This document shows positions 19,001 through 27,677 of a DNA stretch of 64,000 nt, one piece after another. The stretch comes from Chitinophaga eiseniae. Its GTDB lineage: Bacteria > Bacteroidota > Bacteroidia > Chitinophagales > Chitinophagaceae. The stretch spans positions 124,001-188,000 of the forward strand of contig NZ_JABAHZ010000002.1 of the NCBI RefSeq assembly GCF_012641265.1, written 5' to 3'. The notes under the pieces are model-generated. The model worked only from the letters and a program-made list of their open reading frames with translations. It made no database searches and was not told the origin of the DNA. The translations under genes and the position numbers were made by a program. Positions within the stretch are counted from its first letter, which is position 1, and the number at the start of each line of letters is the position of its first letter.

Positions 19001-19307
19001 GTTGCAGGGTAATAGTAATGTCTGTGGCTCCTTTGAGCGGAAATTGCTGAGGGAGGAAGCCGATAAAAGTGATTTCGAGTACAGCGTTGCCCGGGGCAGA
19101 AAGGGCGAAGTTACCGTTGGCATCTGTTACTGCTCCGCGGTTGGCGCCTAACACTTTAACCGTAGCGCCAATAACAGGCTGCTGGTCATCGCCTGAGATA
19201 ACCTTTCCGGTAATGGCTTGTTGTGCAAAGACTGATGAGCTGATAAGCAACAGCAATAGCAGAGCGCGTAGCTGCCTTTTGAGCGCACGACGTAGATTTG
19301 ATTGCAT
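16098..19307 (-). CDS. SusC/RagA-family TonB-linked outer membrane transporter
   Basis: 1069 residues. The signal peptide ends around SSSVFAQ. A CarboxypepD-regulatory-like domain (about 30-105, ITGKVISGDDQQPVIGATVKV) is followed by the TonB-box-like DEVVVTALGIRKE (about 110-122), the plug with PQVLLRGNNIGLYVVDGVPI and YTVLKGVTASALYGSRG, then a long barrel ending RYGFNVNLTF. This is the standard SusC plan and length. It pairs with the SusD-like lipoprotein downstream to import a large nutrient. An XRE-cupin regulator lies 103 bases upstream on the same strand and could control it. The large open frames on the opposite strand here are shadows. Confidence 0.95.
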   Translation of the reverse strand: MQSNLRRALKRQLRALLLLLLISSSVFAQQAITGKVISGDDQQPVIGATVKVLGANRGAVTDANGNFALSAPGNAVLEITFIGFLPQQFPLKGATDITITLQPDKKALDEVVVTALGIRKEVKRVGYAVQEVKGADMVKAREPNPVNGLVGKVAGLTVGASAELLAAPQVLLRGNNIGLYVVDGVPINSDTWNISPDDIESYTVLKGVTASALYGSRGLNGAIMITTKKGTKDKRGLSIDFNSSTMFEKGFNAIPKVQDEYGPGDHGKYAFVDGKGNGTNDGDYDVWGPKFEGQLIPQYDSPVDPATGKRTGTPWVARGKNNLQRFLQTGMLSTNNIAVSSHTEKADLRFSLSHSYQKGIVPNTSLNITNFNISAGYNFSSRLRLDAYMNYNRQYTNNFPDVTYGPNSIIYNTLIWAGADWSMDDMRNYWQPGKEGIQSIYAEYQRYHNPWFMTYEWLRGHYKTDVNGYAKLNYKFSDKLELLARTQVTTYDLMRNEKVPFSAHPYGMEEGKGNYREDKRSLFENNTDVLLSYTNVFPRKIGIHASVGANARSYRYNSSFVTTNYLNAPGWYGFANSRDPLFATNYSAQMLVLSAYGYVDIDLGKYATISLTDRFDKNSSLPIHNNVYSYPSVAISTVVSDYVQLPEVVSFLKLRGSYANVKGGFSQATIGATPLASYPLGYGAEYQSSYDGPIFNTKFYNVLPVYQNQAGAYVSQTIANPDLKPFATKVFETGLDIRFLKNRIGIDATYFTSKNGPQIYDVIIPGSTGFSKNRINGVNTRKVGYEFTLNGSPLRNPNGLNWNITANWSTFQEKYISIYDGENKLDAYTGVGDRVDKIYGSKFVRNQSGQIINGDDGRPVVNSTPQFLGYANPDWVWGVNNSFSYKGVSLSFQFDGRVGGNMIDYIQQQTFRGGRNILTTQGAMGDARYQDYKGVKSYQGDGVVVSNGVPIQYDNNGNVTNYDKLQYAPNTTKAFLQDYISVYYKTNEANLISKTFAKLREVTIGYALPANMLKGTFIRGANISFVGRNLLYFAKNKDVDIDQYPGTQGISTLQSPTTKRYGFNVNLTF

Positions 19308-19410
19308 GTAAAGTAGGTTTGGGTAAAATTTTATTTACACGCAAAGATTAGGGTCCAATATGATCGAACTGTTAAGTTATACTAAAATTAATGTTAAGTA
19401 TTTGTATATC

Positions 19411-19995
19411 TTATTTATCTGAATCCAGGAAGAAATATACCACGAGGATCTGGGCATTGTCATCGCCTATATTACGGGGTTTATGTCCCAGGCGGCCATC
19501 GAAGAAGAGGGAATCGCCTTCTTCGAGTATATATTTTTCATTATCGATAAGATATTCTACTGTGCCTTTAATGATATACTTATATTCATAGGCGTCTGTC
19601 TTCACGGTCTGGGTACGATGGGCACCCTTTTTTAGTTCCAGCAGTACGATGTCTACCGGGAAATTTTTGACGTTTTTAGTCAGCACCCGTTTATATACAA
19701 ACCCTTTGGCGGGCTCCTTTTCAAACTCCTGGTAGGCAGCTTTTTGCTTGATAATTACTTTGGCGCTTTGCGTATGCTGGTCTATTTCATTGAAGAATTC
19801 GTTCATATCGAGGCGCAGCGCCCGGATAATATTGATCAGTACGAGCAGTGACGGCACTGTCCTGTTATTTTCAATCTGGGAAATCAGTCCTTTGCTCACC
19901 TCTGCCCTATCGGCCAACTCCTGGATGGTGATTCCTTTGCTCTTTCTCTTTTCCTTGATCTTATTACTGATCTGAATAATAATATCCTCCGTCAT
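19411..19995 (-). CDS. XRE-family transcriptional regulator with cupin domain
   Basis: 194 residues. N-terminal helix-turn-helix of XRE type (about residues 8-65: KIKEKRKSKGITIQELADRA, then VSKGLISQIENNRTVPSL), linker, and C-terminal cupin barrel (about 110-190: YEYKYIIKGTVEYLIDNEKY, then LEEGDSLFFDGRLGHKPRNI). Such proteins bind DNA and sense a small ligand in the cupin pocket, often an amino acid, amine or sugar-derived compound. The gene reads toward the susC gene with 103 bases between, and is divergent from marC, so susCD is the natural candidate target. Confidence 0.9.
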   Translation of the reverse strand: MTEDIIIQISNKIKEKRKSKGITIQELADRAEVSKGLISQIENNRTVPSLLVLINIIRALRLDMNEFFNEIDQHTQSAKVIIKQKAAYQEFEKEPAKGFVYKRVLTKNVKNFPVDIVLLELKKGAHRTQTVKTDAYEYKYIIKGTVEYLIDNEKYILEEGDSLFFDGRLGHKPRNIGDDNAQILVVYFFLDSDK

Positions 19996-20082
19996 AAAAT
20001 AGCAGTGTTCAACAAATATAAGCAGAATGCGGCTAGGATAAAACCCAGGCCATTCTGACTATATTTACACAAAATAGCATAC

Positions 20083-20649
20083 ATGTTCAGTATCGACCAA
20101 ATTTTGGCTATTACCTTTACGTTATTCGCAGTTATCGACATCGTAGGATCTATCCCGGTATTAGTGTCCCTGAAGGAAAAACTAGGGCATATAGATGCTG
20201 GCAAAGCCACGCTGGCTTCGGGTTTCCTGATGATACTCTTCCTGTTGGTGGGCGAGCCCTTCCTGAAATTATTGAGCGTTGATGTGCATTCCTTTGCCGT
20301 AGCAGGTTCCATCGTTATTTTCGTAATAGGACTGGAAATGATCCTGGGTCTCGAACTTTTCAAGACAGACCCCGACGCCAAGGCCGGCAGTGTAGTACCC
20401 ATTGCCTTTCCGCTGATAGCCGGTTCGGGCACCCTGACAACCATTATGTCGCTGAAAGCCGACTTCGGACAGTATAATATCCTGGCAGGCATCTGCCTAA
20501 ACCTGGTCATCGTATATATCGTATTACGCTGCCTGAATTACATAGAACGCATGCTGGGCAAGGCCGGGCTGATGGTATTACGTAAATTTTTCGGGGTAAT
20601 CCTGCTGGCCATTGCAGTTAAAATATTTAAAAGTAATATTAATCTTTAA
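20083..20649 (+). CDS. MarC-family integral membrane protein
   Basis: 188 residues with six hydrophobic segments. The opening MFSIDQILAITFTLFAVIDI, followed by GSIPVLVSLKEK, and the middle AFPLIAGSGTLTTIMSLKA are characteristic of the MarC/UPF0056 family. Despite the name, the family is not established as a multiple antibiotic resistance factor; function is open. The gene is divergent from the XRE-cupin regulator, with 87 bases between the two starts, and is followed by a tRNA gene with its own promoter. Confidence 0.9.
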   Translation: MFSIDQILAITFTLFAVIDIVGSIPVLVSLKEKLGHIDAGKATLASGFLMILFLLVGEPFLKLLSVDVHSFAVAGSIVIFVIGLEMILGLELFKTDPDAKAGSVVPIAFPLIAGSGTLTTIMSLKADFGQYNILAGICLNLVIVYIVLRCLNYIERMLGKAGLMVLRKFFGVILLAIAVKIFKSNINL

Positions 20650-20654
20650 CCTGA

Positions 20655-20686
20655 TTTGGGATTGTACAGCAGAAAATGTAGTTTTG
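20655..20686 (+). promoter_or_regulatory. Promoter of tRNA-Arg
   Basis: TTTG at 20655-20658, 20-base spacer, TAGTTTTG at 20679-20686: an exact match to the Bacteroidota primary promoter (TTTG / TAnnTTTG). The tRNA begins 10 bases downstream of it. Confidence 0.8.
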
Positions 20687-20696
20687 CGTTCTTTCC

Positions 20697-20771
20697 GGCC
20701 TCGTAGTACAATGGATAGTATAAGAGTTTCCGAAGCTCCAGATTCAAGTTCGATTCTTGACGAGGCTACCA
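20697..20771 (+). tRNA. tRNA-Arg, anticodon CCG
   Basis: 75 bases with an encoded CCA end. Acceptor arms GGCCTCG and CGAGGCT pair with one terminal G-T; the D arm is GTAC/GTAT; the anticodon loop TTCCGAA places CCG at 20730-20732; the T arm is TCAAG-TTCGATT-CTTGA; discriminator base A, then CCA at 20769-20771. The anticodon stem has one weak end pair (A-C). It reads CGG codons for arginine. It has its own promoter and a strong terminator. Confidence 0.92.
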
Positions 20772-20775
20772 CCTG

Positions 20776-20811
20776 ATATCTGCAAATAAATTATTTGCAG
20801 ATATTTTTTTT
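20776..20811 (+). terminator. Terminator of tRNA-Arg
   Basis: Arms ATATCTGCAAATAA and TTATTTGCAGATAT (14 pairs, one-base nominal loop) followed by a run of T. It starts five bases after the CCA end. Confidence 0.85.
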
Positions 20812-20874
20812 ATATTACTGTCGTGTTTTGTTAACTGAATAAATTTTCCATAAAACCTCTATTCTTCTTTATCT

Positions 20875-22476
20875 ATGAAAAAAAAGCTACTGTCCCTGTT
20901 AATCTCAGGCGTTATTCCATTTACATTATCCGCACAGGATACTGCTTACATCAAAAATCAGGCGCTGTCAGCCCAAAATGCAAATGCATGGATCAGCGGA
21001 AAATTTACTTCTGGCTTTATGCAAACTTTCCAGGGCACCAGTACCGGTGGGACCAGGCATTATGATTTTTTTGGAGGGTCAGCCACTCCAGCGGGCGCCA
21101 ATTTAAGATGGAGTTTTGTATTACAGGGTCTGGAAACAGGAAGCAATGTGGGGACGGATTTCAGGATCTGGAGTTATGCCGATAACGGTACTTTTTTAAA
21201 CAATCCATTCTCAATTGCAAGGGCATCCGGCATTGTGAGCATTGGTACTTCTCTGGCTGCCACTACGATTAACACTAATAATACGACGGGGGCCTTAAGC
21301 ATTTATGGTGGTGCCAATGGTATTAACAGCTACCGGGGAGCTGAAATAGGGCTGCGGGGTGGAGGTTACAGCACTACGCCGGGTGAAATGAGCTTCCACA
21401 CAGGATTGGGGGGTGGTGGCACCGCCCAGCCGGAAAGGATGCGCATAGATGCCAATGGATTGGTGACCATGGGCTACGGCTTAAGATTAAATAATGCCAC
21501 CTCCAATAACATCAGTTTTGACCCTGTTGGATTGGGTGCTCCCACCTTTACTACTAGAAGTGTTGGCACTAGAATCACCTTACATCCTGCATTGGGCAGT
21601 GCTTCGGGAGATTATGCCATTGGTATTGAGCCACAGCACATGTGGTTTAGCGTGAATATCAAAAACGTCGCCAATGGTTTTAAATTTTATGCAGGAAACA
21701 ATCAAATAGGAAGAATCGATGGCTTTGGCGCCACCGACTGGGAAGGGCAAGGCCGTTTTAAAGGATGGTACAACGCCAATGGAACCGGCCCTGCTGCGGA
21801 AATAGGCATATCTAATGGTACAGCAGTGCTTATCGGCTATGACAGGACTCCCGGTGCTACCCGGTATATTCCATTAGCCCTCTCCGGCGGAACTACCAGC
21901 AGTAATCAAACGAGCATTACTATTAATGAGGTTGGCGTAGGTGTGGGTACCAACACCTTCTTCGGTAAATTCAATATATATGATCCGGTTAATAATAAAG
22001 CCTCTATTACCATGCAATCTAATGGTGACAGCCGGTTCTGGATCAATGAAGGTGATAATGCGCTTAAACTCGGCGGTGTAGGCGGTAGTACACCTCCTGC
22101 CCAGGGCGTATTAAACATTACCAACCAGGGCCTCGTGGGTATTGGTACCCTGACACCTCAATCCGAGCTTTCCGTTAAAGGCACCATCACTGCCCAACGG
22201 GTAAAAGTAACCCAAACCGGCTGGGCCGATTATGTATTCCATAAAGACTATCCCCTTTCCCCGTTAACAGCTGTTGAAAAATATGTAACCTCTCACCAGC
22301 ACCTGGAAGGTATTCCTGCTGCTGCAGAGGTAGAAAAAGATGGTATCGACGTAGGTGAGATGAATAAAAAGTTGTTAGAAAAAGTGGAGGAATTAACACT
22401 TTACCTGATTGAGCAAAACAAAAAAATAGCAGCACTGGAAGAGTGGAAAAAACAACAGGAAAGCAGGCAGCACTAG
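20875..22476 (+). CDS. Secreted fibre-like protein with C-terminal coiled coil
   Basis: 533 residues. Signal peptide MKKKLLSLLISGVIPFTLSA, then a long Gly/Asn/Thr-rich region of short beta repeats (phrases such as MRIDANGLVTMGYGLRLNNA, GIGTLTPQSELSVKGTITAQ) as in tail-fibre and surface-fibre proteins. The C-terminus (about 445-533) resembles the tail-fibre/endosialidase-chaperone-like ending found in many Bacteroidota surface proteins: VTQTGWADYVFHKDYPL, then EMNKKLLEKVEELTLYLIEQ, a coiled coil rich in E/K. It lacks the catalytic Ser-Lys signature of an active S74 peptidase as far as I can see. Role at the cell surface is likely; ligand and partners are unknown. It is framed by its own terminator at 22502. 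Confidence 0.6.
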   Translation: MKKKLLSLLISGVIPFTLSAQDTAYIKNQALSAQNANAWISGKFTSGFMQTFQGTSTGGTRHYDFFGGSATPAGANLRWSFVLQGLETGSNVGTDFRIWSYADNGTFLNNPFSIARASGIVSIGTSLAATTINTNNTTGALSIYGGANGINSYRGAEIGLRGGGYSTTPGEMSFHTGLGGGGTAQPERMRIDANGLVTMGYGLRLNNATSNNISFDPVGLGAPTFTTRSVGTRITLHPALGSASGDYAIGIEPQHMWFSVNIKNVANGFKFYAGNNQIGRIDGFGATDWEGQGRFKGWYNANGTGPAAEIGISNGTAVLIGYDRTPGATRYIPLALSGGTTSSNQTSITINEVGVGVGTNTFFGKFNIYDPVNNKASITMQSNGDSRFWINEGDNALKLGGVGGSTPPAQGVLNITNQGLVGIGTLTPQSELSVKGTITAQRVKVTQTGWADYVFHKDYPLSPLTAVEKYVTSHQHLEGIPAAAEVEKDGIDVGEMNKKLLEKVEELTLYLIEQNKKIAALEEWKKQQESRQH

Positions 22477-22501
22477 TACCAATACCACTAAAAAATAATT
22501 C

Positions 22502-22540
22502 GCCCCAACCCTCCTGACGGGGTTGGGGCATTTTTATTAT
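22502..22540. terminator. Terminator between fibre-like gene and ABC-F gene
   Basis: Arms GCCCCAACCC (22502-22511) and GGGTTGGGGC (22520-22529) followed by ATTTTTATTATT. The genes on either side converge, so it may act in both directions. Confidence 0.85.
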
Positions 22541-22560
22541 TGATCGCGGACAGTTAAAAA

Positions 22561-24465
22561 TTATTCATTCATTTCACTCAGTTCCAGCCAACGCATTCCT
22601 TTATCATCAAGCAATTGGATAATTTCCCCAATCCGATGTGTCATGGGCTCCATTTTATCGAAGCTGAGCTCTCCACTGGATAAAGCTGTTTCAATGGTTT
22701 TCTTTTCTGTTTCCAGTTGTTCGATTTCTTTCTCCAGCAATTCCAATTCACGCTTCTCTTTAAAAGACATTTTACGGGCTTTGTTTTCCGTAGGTAGTGT
22801 AGCCGTTACCGTTGGTTCAGGCATTACTTCCTTCTTAGGTGCCGCTGTTTTCTTTTTATCTTCTTCCTTCTGCCATTCGCGGTACTGGGTATAGTTGCCC
22901 GGGAAATCACGTATTTCACCATCTCCTTCAAAAACAAGCAGGTGATCTACCAGTTTGTCCATGAAATAACGGTCGTGGCTCACAATAATCACACATCCCT
23001 GGAAGTCCTGCAGGAAGCTTTCCAGGATGCTCAGGGTTGGCAAATCCAGGTCATTGGTAGGTTCATCCAATACCAGGAAGTTGGGATTACGGAATAAGAT
23101 AGACAGCAGGTGTAATCTTCTTTTTTCACCACCACTCAGCTTGGAGATATAGGTATATTGTTTTTCCGCTGGAAACAGGAATAATTCGAGGAATTGTGCA
23201 GCGCTTACTTTCGTGCCATCAGCCAGGGGAAAGTTTTCTGCGATATTCTTTACGAACTCTATTACCCGCATATCTTCCTTCACCACCAGGCCGGACTGGG
23301 AATAGTTACCAAATACAATGGTTTCGCCCACATTAATTTTTCCGGAGTCGGGTTGTTCTGTACCCAGCAGCATATTCAGGAAAGTAGACTTTCCTACGCC
23401 GTTTTTGCCCACAATACCTACGCGTTCGCCTCTTTTGAAAGTATAATCCATCCCTTTCAGGATTTTTAGATCGCCGTATGACTTATATACTTTCTTTAAC
23501 TCCAGGATTTTTCCGCCCAGGCGGGTCATTTTAACGTTGAGTTCGAGCTGTTGATCGGCTACTCTTTGGCTGGCCTTCTCTTTTACTTCGTAAAAATTAT
23601 CCTGCCTGGATTTAGATTTGGTGGTGCGGGCTTTAGGTTGTTTCCGCATCCATTCCAATTCTTTGCGGTACAGGTTCCGGGCCTTATCTACGCTTGCTTT
23701 ATCACTTTCTTCCCTGGCAGCTTTCTTTTCCAGGTAATTTTCATAATCTCCTTTGTAGATAAATAGTTGTTCCTGGTCCAATTCCATAATTTCGTTACAC
23801 ACGCTGTCGAGGAAGTAGCGGTCGTGGGTTACCAACAGTAGGGTAACCCGTTCCTGGTCCAGGTAGTTTTCCAACCATTCGATCATGCTCACGTCGAGGT
23901 GGTTAGTAGGCTCGTCCATGATCAGCAGCACATGCTTATGCTCAAAGCCAATTTCAATGAGGACTTTAGCGAGTGCCACCCGTTTTTGTTGCCCACCGGA
24001 TAGCGAACCAACGGGCTGGTCGAGATTGTGTATATTAAGTTTTCCTAATATCTGTTTTACTTTAGCATCGAAGTGCCAGGCATTCAGCTCGTCCATTTTA
24101 GCAATGGAGGTCGTCAATTTGTCCAGATCGGGCTCCCCATGACCTTCTTCTGTAAGCAATTCATATTCTTTGATGGCATTCAGTACCGGGTTATCGTGGC
24201 TAAAGATGTTTTCGATAACGGATTTAGCCATATCAAAACCTGACTGTTGCTCTAACATAACTACAGTAACATCCTTATGGATCCATACTTTGCCGGCGTC
24301 GGGCACATCCTTTCCACATAAGATCCGCAGCAGTGTGGATTTTCCGGTCCCGTTGAGCGCTACCAGCGCTATTTTATCCCCTTCTTCGATATGAAAAGAA
24401 ATGTCTTTAAATAATGGTTTGGTGCCAAAAGATTTGGTAAGCCCTTCTACTGAAACGTAATGCAT
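22561..24465 (-). CDS. ABC-F family ATP-binding protein (Uup-like)
   Basis: 634 residues with two ABC ATPase domains and no membrane segments. First domain: Walker A ALNGTGKST (about 35-43), signature LSGGQQKRVALAK, Walker B LLIMDEPTNHLD. Linker rich in K/R/E (about 235-310). Second domain: GKNGVGKST, LSGGEKRRLHLLS, FLVLDEPTNDLD. A C-terminal coiled coil (about 560-630, KRELELLEKEIEQLETEKK) matches the Uup type. ABC-F proteins act on the ribosome or on DNA structures rather than in transport. There is no sign of an antibiotic-resistance context here, so a housekeeping role is most likely. Confidence 0.92.
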   Translation of the reverse strand: MHYVSVEGLTKSFGTKPLFKDISFHIEEGDKIALVALNGTGKSTLLRILCGKDVPDAGKVWIHKDVTVVMLEQQSGFDMAKSVIENIFSHDNPVLNAIKEYELLTEEGHGEPDLDKLTTSIAKMDELNAWHFDAKVKQILGKLNIHNLDQPVGSLSGGQQKRVALAKVLIEIGFEHKHVLLIMDEPTNHLDVSMIEWLENYLDQERVTLLLVTHDRYFLDSVCNEIMELDQEQLFIYKGDYENYLEKKAAREESDKASVDKARNLYRKELEWMRKQPKARTTKSKSRQDNFYEVKEKASQRVADQQLELNVKMTRLGGKILELKKVYKSYGDLKILKGMDYTFKRGERVGIVGKNGVGKSTFLNMLLGTEQPDSGKINVGETIVFGNYSQSGLVVKEDMRVIEFVKNIAENFPLADGTKVSAAQFLELFLFPAEKQYTYISKLSGGEKRRLHLLSILFRNPNFLVLDEPTNDLDLPTLSILESFLQDFQGCVIIVSHDRYFMDKLVDHLLVFEGDGEIRDFPGNYTQYREWQKEEDKKKTAAPKKEVMPEPTVTATLPTENKARKMSFKEKRELELLEKEIEQLETEKKTIETALSSGELSFDKMEPMTHRIGEIIQLLDDKGMRWLELSEMNE

Positions 24466-24488
24466 AGTGCGAAGTTAGGATGTCCTTA

Positions 24489-25655
24489 TTACTTATCAAT
24501 AATAGAAATAATCGCTTTGGCGTTTTTTTTGAAAAAATCTTGTTCATTAAATTTCGCCAAGTTAATTTCTTTGTCCAGACTTCTATTACGATCATATACG
24601 ACAAACAACGTTCCGTTGGGACCTTCGCAGGCATCCGGATATGAAACATTCTTTCGGGAATCAATTAAAATGGCGTAGGGCCACGTTTTACCACCATTCT
24701 TTGACAGAAATCCTTTTAGGTTCGTTCTTGTTGAACTTGAATTTACAATTAGCAGGAGGTTCCCCGATTTGAGTCTTTGGATATGAAAACGGCTTGCTGC
24801 TATAGGACTCACAACTGTAAATGGTTCTGCCGTGGTCCAGTTTTCACCATTATCTACACTGGTTGAATAATAAATTCCCTTTAAGGTTCTAAATAAACAT
24901 AAGAATGTACCTGTTCCTGTAGCAACTATCTGATGTTCATCGACGAATCTTATCTTATCATCAAAAATCTTTTTATTTTTTGCGATCAAAAAGTTATCTC
25001 GTTCTGCGTAGTATGAAGCATAGGCTACATAGGCCCCAGAATTAACAGCTGGCGTTGGGGCATGCCGCCAAATTGAAATGGGCATCAGCATAGTTTTTCC
25101 TTCGCTTGATTGATAAACTGGTTTATTAATCATTACACCATCTGCTAAAAACTTTGGCTTGCCCGGCTTAATAGTATCTGCTGAAAAATCAAGCAAACAA
25201 CTCCATACTCCTCCTTTGCCATCCCACCAACCCCTAGACTGGGCCCAGAAAAGATGAACAAGCCCCATGTTATCTTTCCATAACGCAGGATCAAATATGC
25301 GATAACTACTATCAGGTGGGGCTACAATCAATGCATTTTTCCTCCAGGATGTGCCACCATCAAGACTTTCTGCCACTGTAACATAATTTCCAGGGCCTTC
25401 TCCCTTTCCTCCGCTATACCAGGCAACAACCAGATGCCTTTCATTAGTAATTTCGACGGTAGGAACTCCCTGCCAATTCCTTTTTGTATAAACTGCTGAC
25501 AATGACATATCAGTGAGCAAAGACGCAGTTGGTTGATTTTCAACTACGGGTAAAGTATCAAGACCTGCAACCGGCGAATCGTTGATTTTATTTTTTGTGC
25601 AACTAAGAAAAAGAGTGGAATTCACTGCAATTACAAAAGTCAAAACAGCCCTCAT
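24489..25655 (-). CDS. Sialidase-like (BNR repeat) lipoprotein, copy 1
   Basis: 388 residues. Lipoprotein signal with Cys at residue 19 (STLFLSC-TKNK). The body is a sialidase-type propeller with Asp-box repeats: SLDGGTSWRKN (about 109), SVDNGENWTT (about 262), SKNGGKTWP (about 317). Conserved blocks FDPALWKDNMGLVHLFWAQS and SRFHIQRLKSGNLLLIVNSS recur in the second copy at 34200-35375. This branch is annotated in databases as exo-alpha-sialidase, but the propeller alone does not prove sialidase activity. Surface-anchored and placed at the border of the polysaccharide region, it may cleave or bind the cell's own or a foreign glycan. Confidence 0.75.
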   Translation of the reverse strand: MRAVLTFVIAVNSTLFLSCTKNKINDSPVAGLDTLPVVENQPTASLLTDMSLSAVYTKRNWQGVPTVEITNERHLVVAWYSGGKGEGPGNYVTVAESLDGGTSWRKNALIVAPPDSSYRIFDPALWKDNMGLVHLFWAQSRGWWDGKGGVWSCLLDFSADTIKPGKPKFLADGVMINKPVYQSSEGKTMLMPISIWRHAPTPAVNSGAYVAYASYYAERDNFLIAKNKKIFDDKIRFVDEHQIVATGTGTFLCLFRTLKGIYYSTSVDNGENWTTAEPFTVVSPIAASRFHIQRLKSGNLLLIVNSSSTRTNLKGFLSKNGGKTWPYAILIDSRKNVSYPDACEGPNGTLFVVYDRNRSLDKEINLAKFNEQDFFKKNAKAIISIIDK

Positions 25656-26078
25656 AATTGATTAAATATTTATGGTACTAAGGATATCTCTCTGGGTACT
25701 AATCTAAAATACATAATATTCAGTGGATTGCGAATTAAAATGAGGATAATATTTTAACTTTATTTTAACATATTTCACTAGAGGGAACATCAAAAAGAAG
25801 GAGCGAAATTCTAAACTATTTCATATTTTTGAAAAATATAATTGAATATCTACTGATAGATAATACTACCATAAGCCATAACCTTGTTCAACTGTTTTTT
25901 GTAGGAATATCTATTTCAATAGCCGTATTGATTTTTAAATTATTGTCGTGAGTTTTTTGTGAATCCCAATCGTGCCAAAACACTTTATTTAAAATGGCGT
26001 GTATTATGTCGATAGGGGTTTGACAATCACTTACATTTAATCAATAACCATAATATTTTCCAACTTAACTGCCACACT
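25656..26078. other. A+T-rich intergenic region at the start of the polysaccharide region
   Basis: About 420 bases between two divergent genes. Very A+T rich; no gene or clear repeat. A TATTTTTG at 25824-25831 fits TAnnTTTG but has no -33 partner and may be chance in such sequence. It must hold promoters for both neighbours. Confidence 0.5.
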
Positions 26079-27677
26079 ATGAATTCTTTACAAAAGCCAG
26101 TGACATTATTAGACTGCACTATTCGAGACGGAGGATATTATACTGGCTGGGATTTTGAGGATAGCTTGGTCAATAATTACTTACTCTCTTGCGACAAACT
26201 ACCAATTGATATTGTGGAAATTGGCTATCGGGGTGTAAAAAGTGATACCTACTATGGAGACTATTTTTATTTACCTCTTCATTTAGTCGAAAAGCTTAAA
26301 GCCCAACATCCCAATATGCAGTTTTCGGTTTGTATTGATGAAAAGGATGTAAACCTGGAAATAATTGACAATTTATTATCTCCTTATGTGTCATTAATTA
26401 ACATGATTCGGATCCCGGTGGATCCCATGCGGCTCGATAAAGCAATTGCCTTGTCCAGAGAGGCAAAGAAAATGGGATTTGTTGTTTGTCTTAACATCAT
26501 GTATTTATCCAAATGGTACAATGACGATCTCGTACTTGACAAAATAGCCGAGATAACGAATGAAGATACAGATTATATATATCTGGTCGATTCATTTGGA
26601 AGTTGCACACCCGATATAGTTGAGGAGGTAGTAAAAAGAATAAAGGAAAGCAGTTCACTCCTCCTGGGATTTCATGGGCACGATAATATGGAATTAGCGC
26701 TGGCCAATGCTATTACGGCAATGAAATACGGTTGTGATGCCATTGATGTCACTTTTACCGGGATGGGACGAGGAGCCGGCAATCTAAAAACAGAATTATT
26801 GTTGACCTATCTTGATGCAGCGGGTCATGTCAAACTGAATTTAAATGATTTGAGTGATATCGTAGGTCAATTTGAAAAATTAAAACAACAATATCAATGG
26901 GGAACTAATCTTCCTTATATTATTTCCGGAGCTTTCTCTCTTCCTCAAAAGGAGATTATGAGTTTGATAAATAAACGTCGATATTCTCTGGAAACAATTG
27001 TTAATAATCTCCAACATTTAAAAGCCAAACCTGCTGTAGAAGAACTGCCACGATTATCCGATACCAAAAAGTATCAACAAGCTGTTATTATTGGGGGAGG
27101 GAAAAGGGGGATTAGACATACCCAAACTCTCTACAAGTATATAGAATATTGTGCGGCAAATAACATTGACATCTGCTTAATTCACTCAAGCAGCCGGCAT
27201 TATTCAAAATTTGAGGGCTGGGATATGGTAGACCAGTTTTGCTGTCTTACAGGATACGAGGGAAAACGCCTCGAGGAAAGCGGCATAACGAATCTATCCA
27301 ATTTAAAATGTATTCTACCACCATCACCCACTAAAATGGGAACATATATTCCTGAATTCATCAGGAAATATTGTTATGAGTTGCAAAATACCTCTGATGA
27401 AGTTGTTTATGACGATTCTCCTCTGAGCATTGCATTGCAATTAACATTAAATCTTCAGTGCCAATCAGTCTTCTTATTTGCATTTGACGGATATGATGTG
27501 TATATGAATGAGAGTGAAAAAGAATTAGCAGAAGAGAATCAAATGCTGATTAGTCAATTCTCTAATAAATACTTCCAATTAATAGCAGTCACCCCAACAA
27601 GATATCAAATTCATCAACAATCATTGAATTTTCAATTAACACATGAAAGTAGTTGCAGTCATTCCCGCACGGTATAA
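26079..27677 (+). CDS. HMGL-like/DmpG-type aldolase with extra C-terminal domain
   Basis: 532 residues. Residues about 1-290 are a TIM-barrel aldolase of the HMG-CoA lyase / 4-hydroxy-2-oxovalerate aldolase kind: LLDCTIRDGGYYTGWDF (8-24) holds the metal and base residues, later YLVDSFGSCTPD and LGFHGHDNMELALANA with the HxH metal motif, and FTGMGRGAGNLKTEL. Residues about 330-532 form a second, unassigned alpha/beta domain (VIIGGGKRGIRHTQTLYKYI; FLFAFDGYDVYMNESEKELA). The 3' end overlaps kdsB by 35 bases. Pairing with a CMP-sugar synthetase suggests that the aldolase condenses pyruvate with a sugar aldehyde to make a 3-deoxy-2-ulosonic acid for the surface polymer. The substrate is inference. 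Confidence 0.7.
   Translation: MNSLQKPVTLLDCTIRDGGYYTGWDFEDSLVNNYLLSCDKLPIDIVEIGYRGVKSDTYYGDYFYLPLHLVEKLKAQHPNMQFSVCIDEKDVNLEIIDNLLSPYVSLINMIRIPVDPMRLDKAIALSREAKKMGFVVCLNIMYLSKWYNDDLVLDKIAEITNEDTDYIYLVDSFGSCTPDIVEEVVKRIKESSSLLLGFHGHDNMELALANAITAMKYGCDAIDVTFTGMGRGAGNLKTELLLTYLDAAGHVKLNLNDLSDIVGQFEKLKQQYQWGTNLPYIISGAFSLPQKEIMSLINKRRYSLETIVNNLQHLKAKPAVEELPRLSDTKKYQQAVIIGGGKRGIRHTQTLYKYIEYCAANNIDICLIHSSSRHYSKFEGWDMVDQFCCLTGYEGKRLEESGITNLSNLKCILPPSPTKMGTYIPEFIRKYCYELQNTSDEVVYDDSPLSIALQLTLNLQCQSVFLFAFDGYDVYMNESEKELAEENQMLISQFSNKYFQLIAVTPTRYQIHQQSLNFQLTHESSCSHSRTV

Noticed and set aside
20578..20772. Minus-strand 64-codon frame across the marC end and tRNA
   Set aside because: It is the complement of a well-formed tRNA with promoter and terminator.
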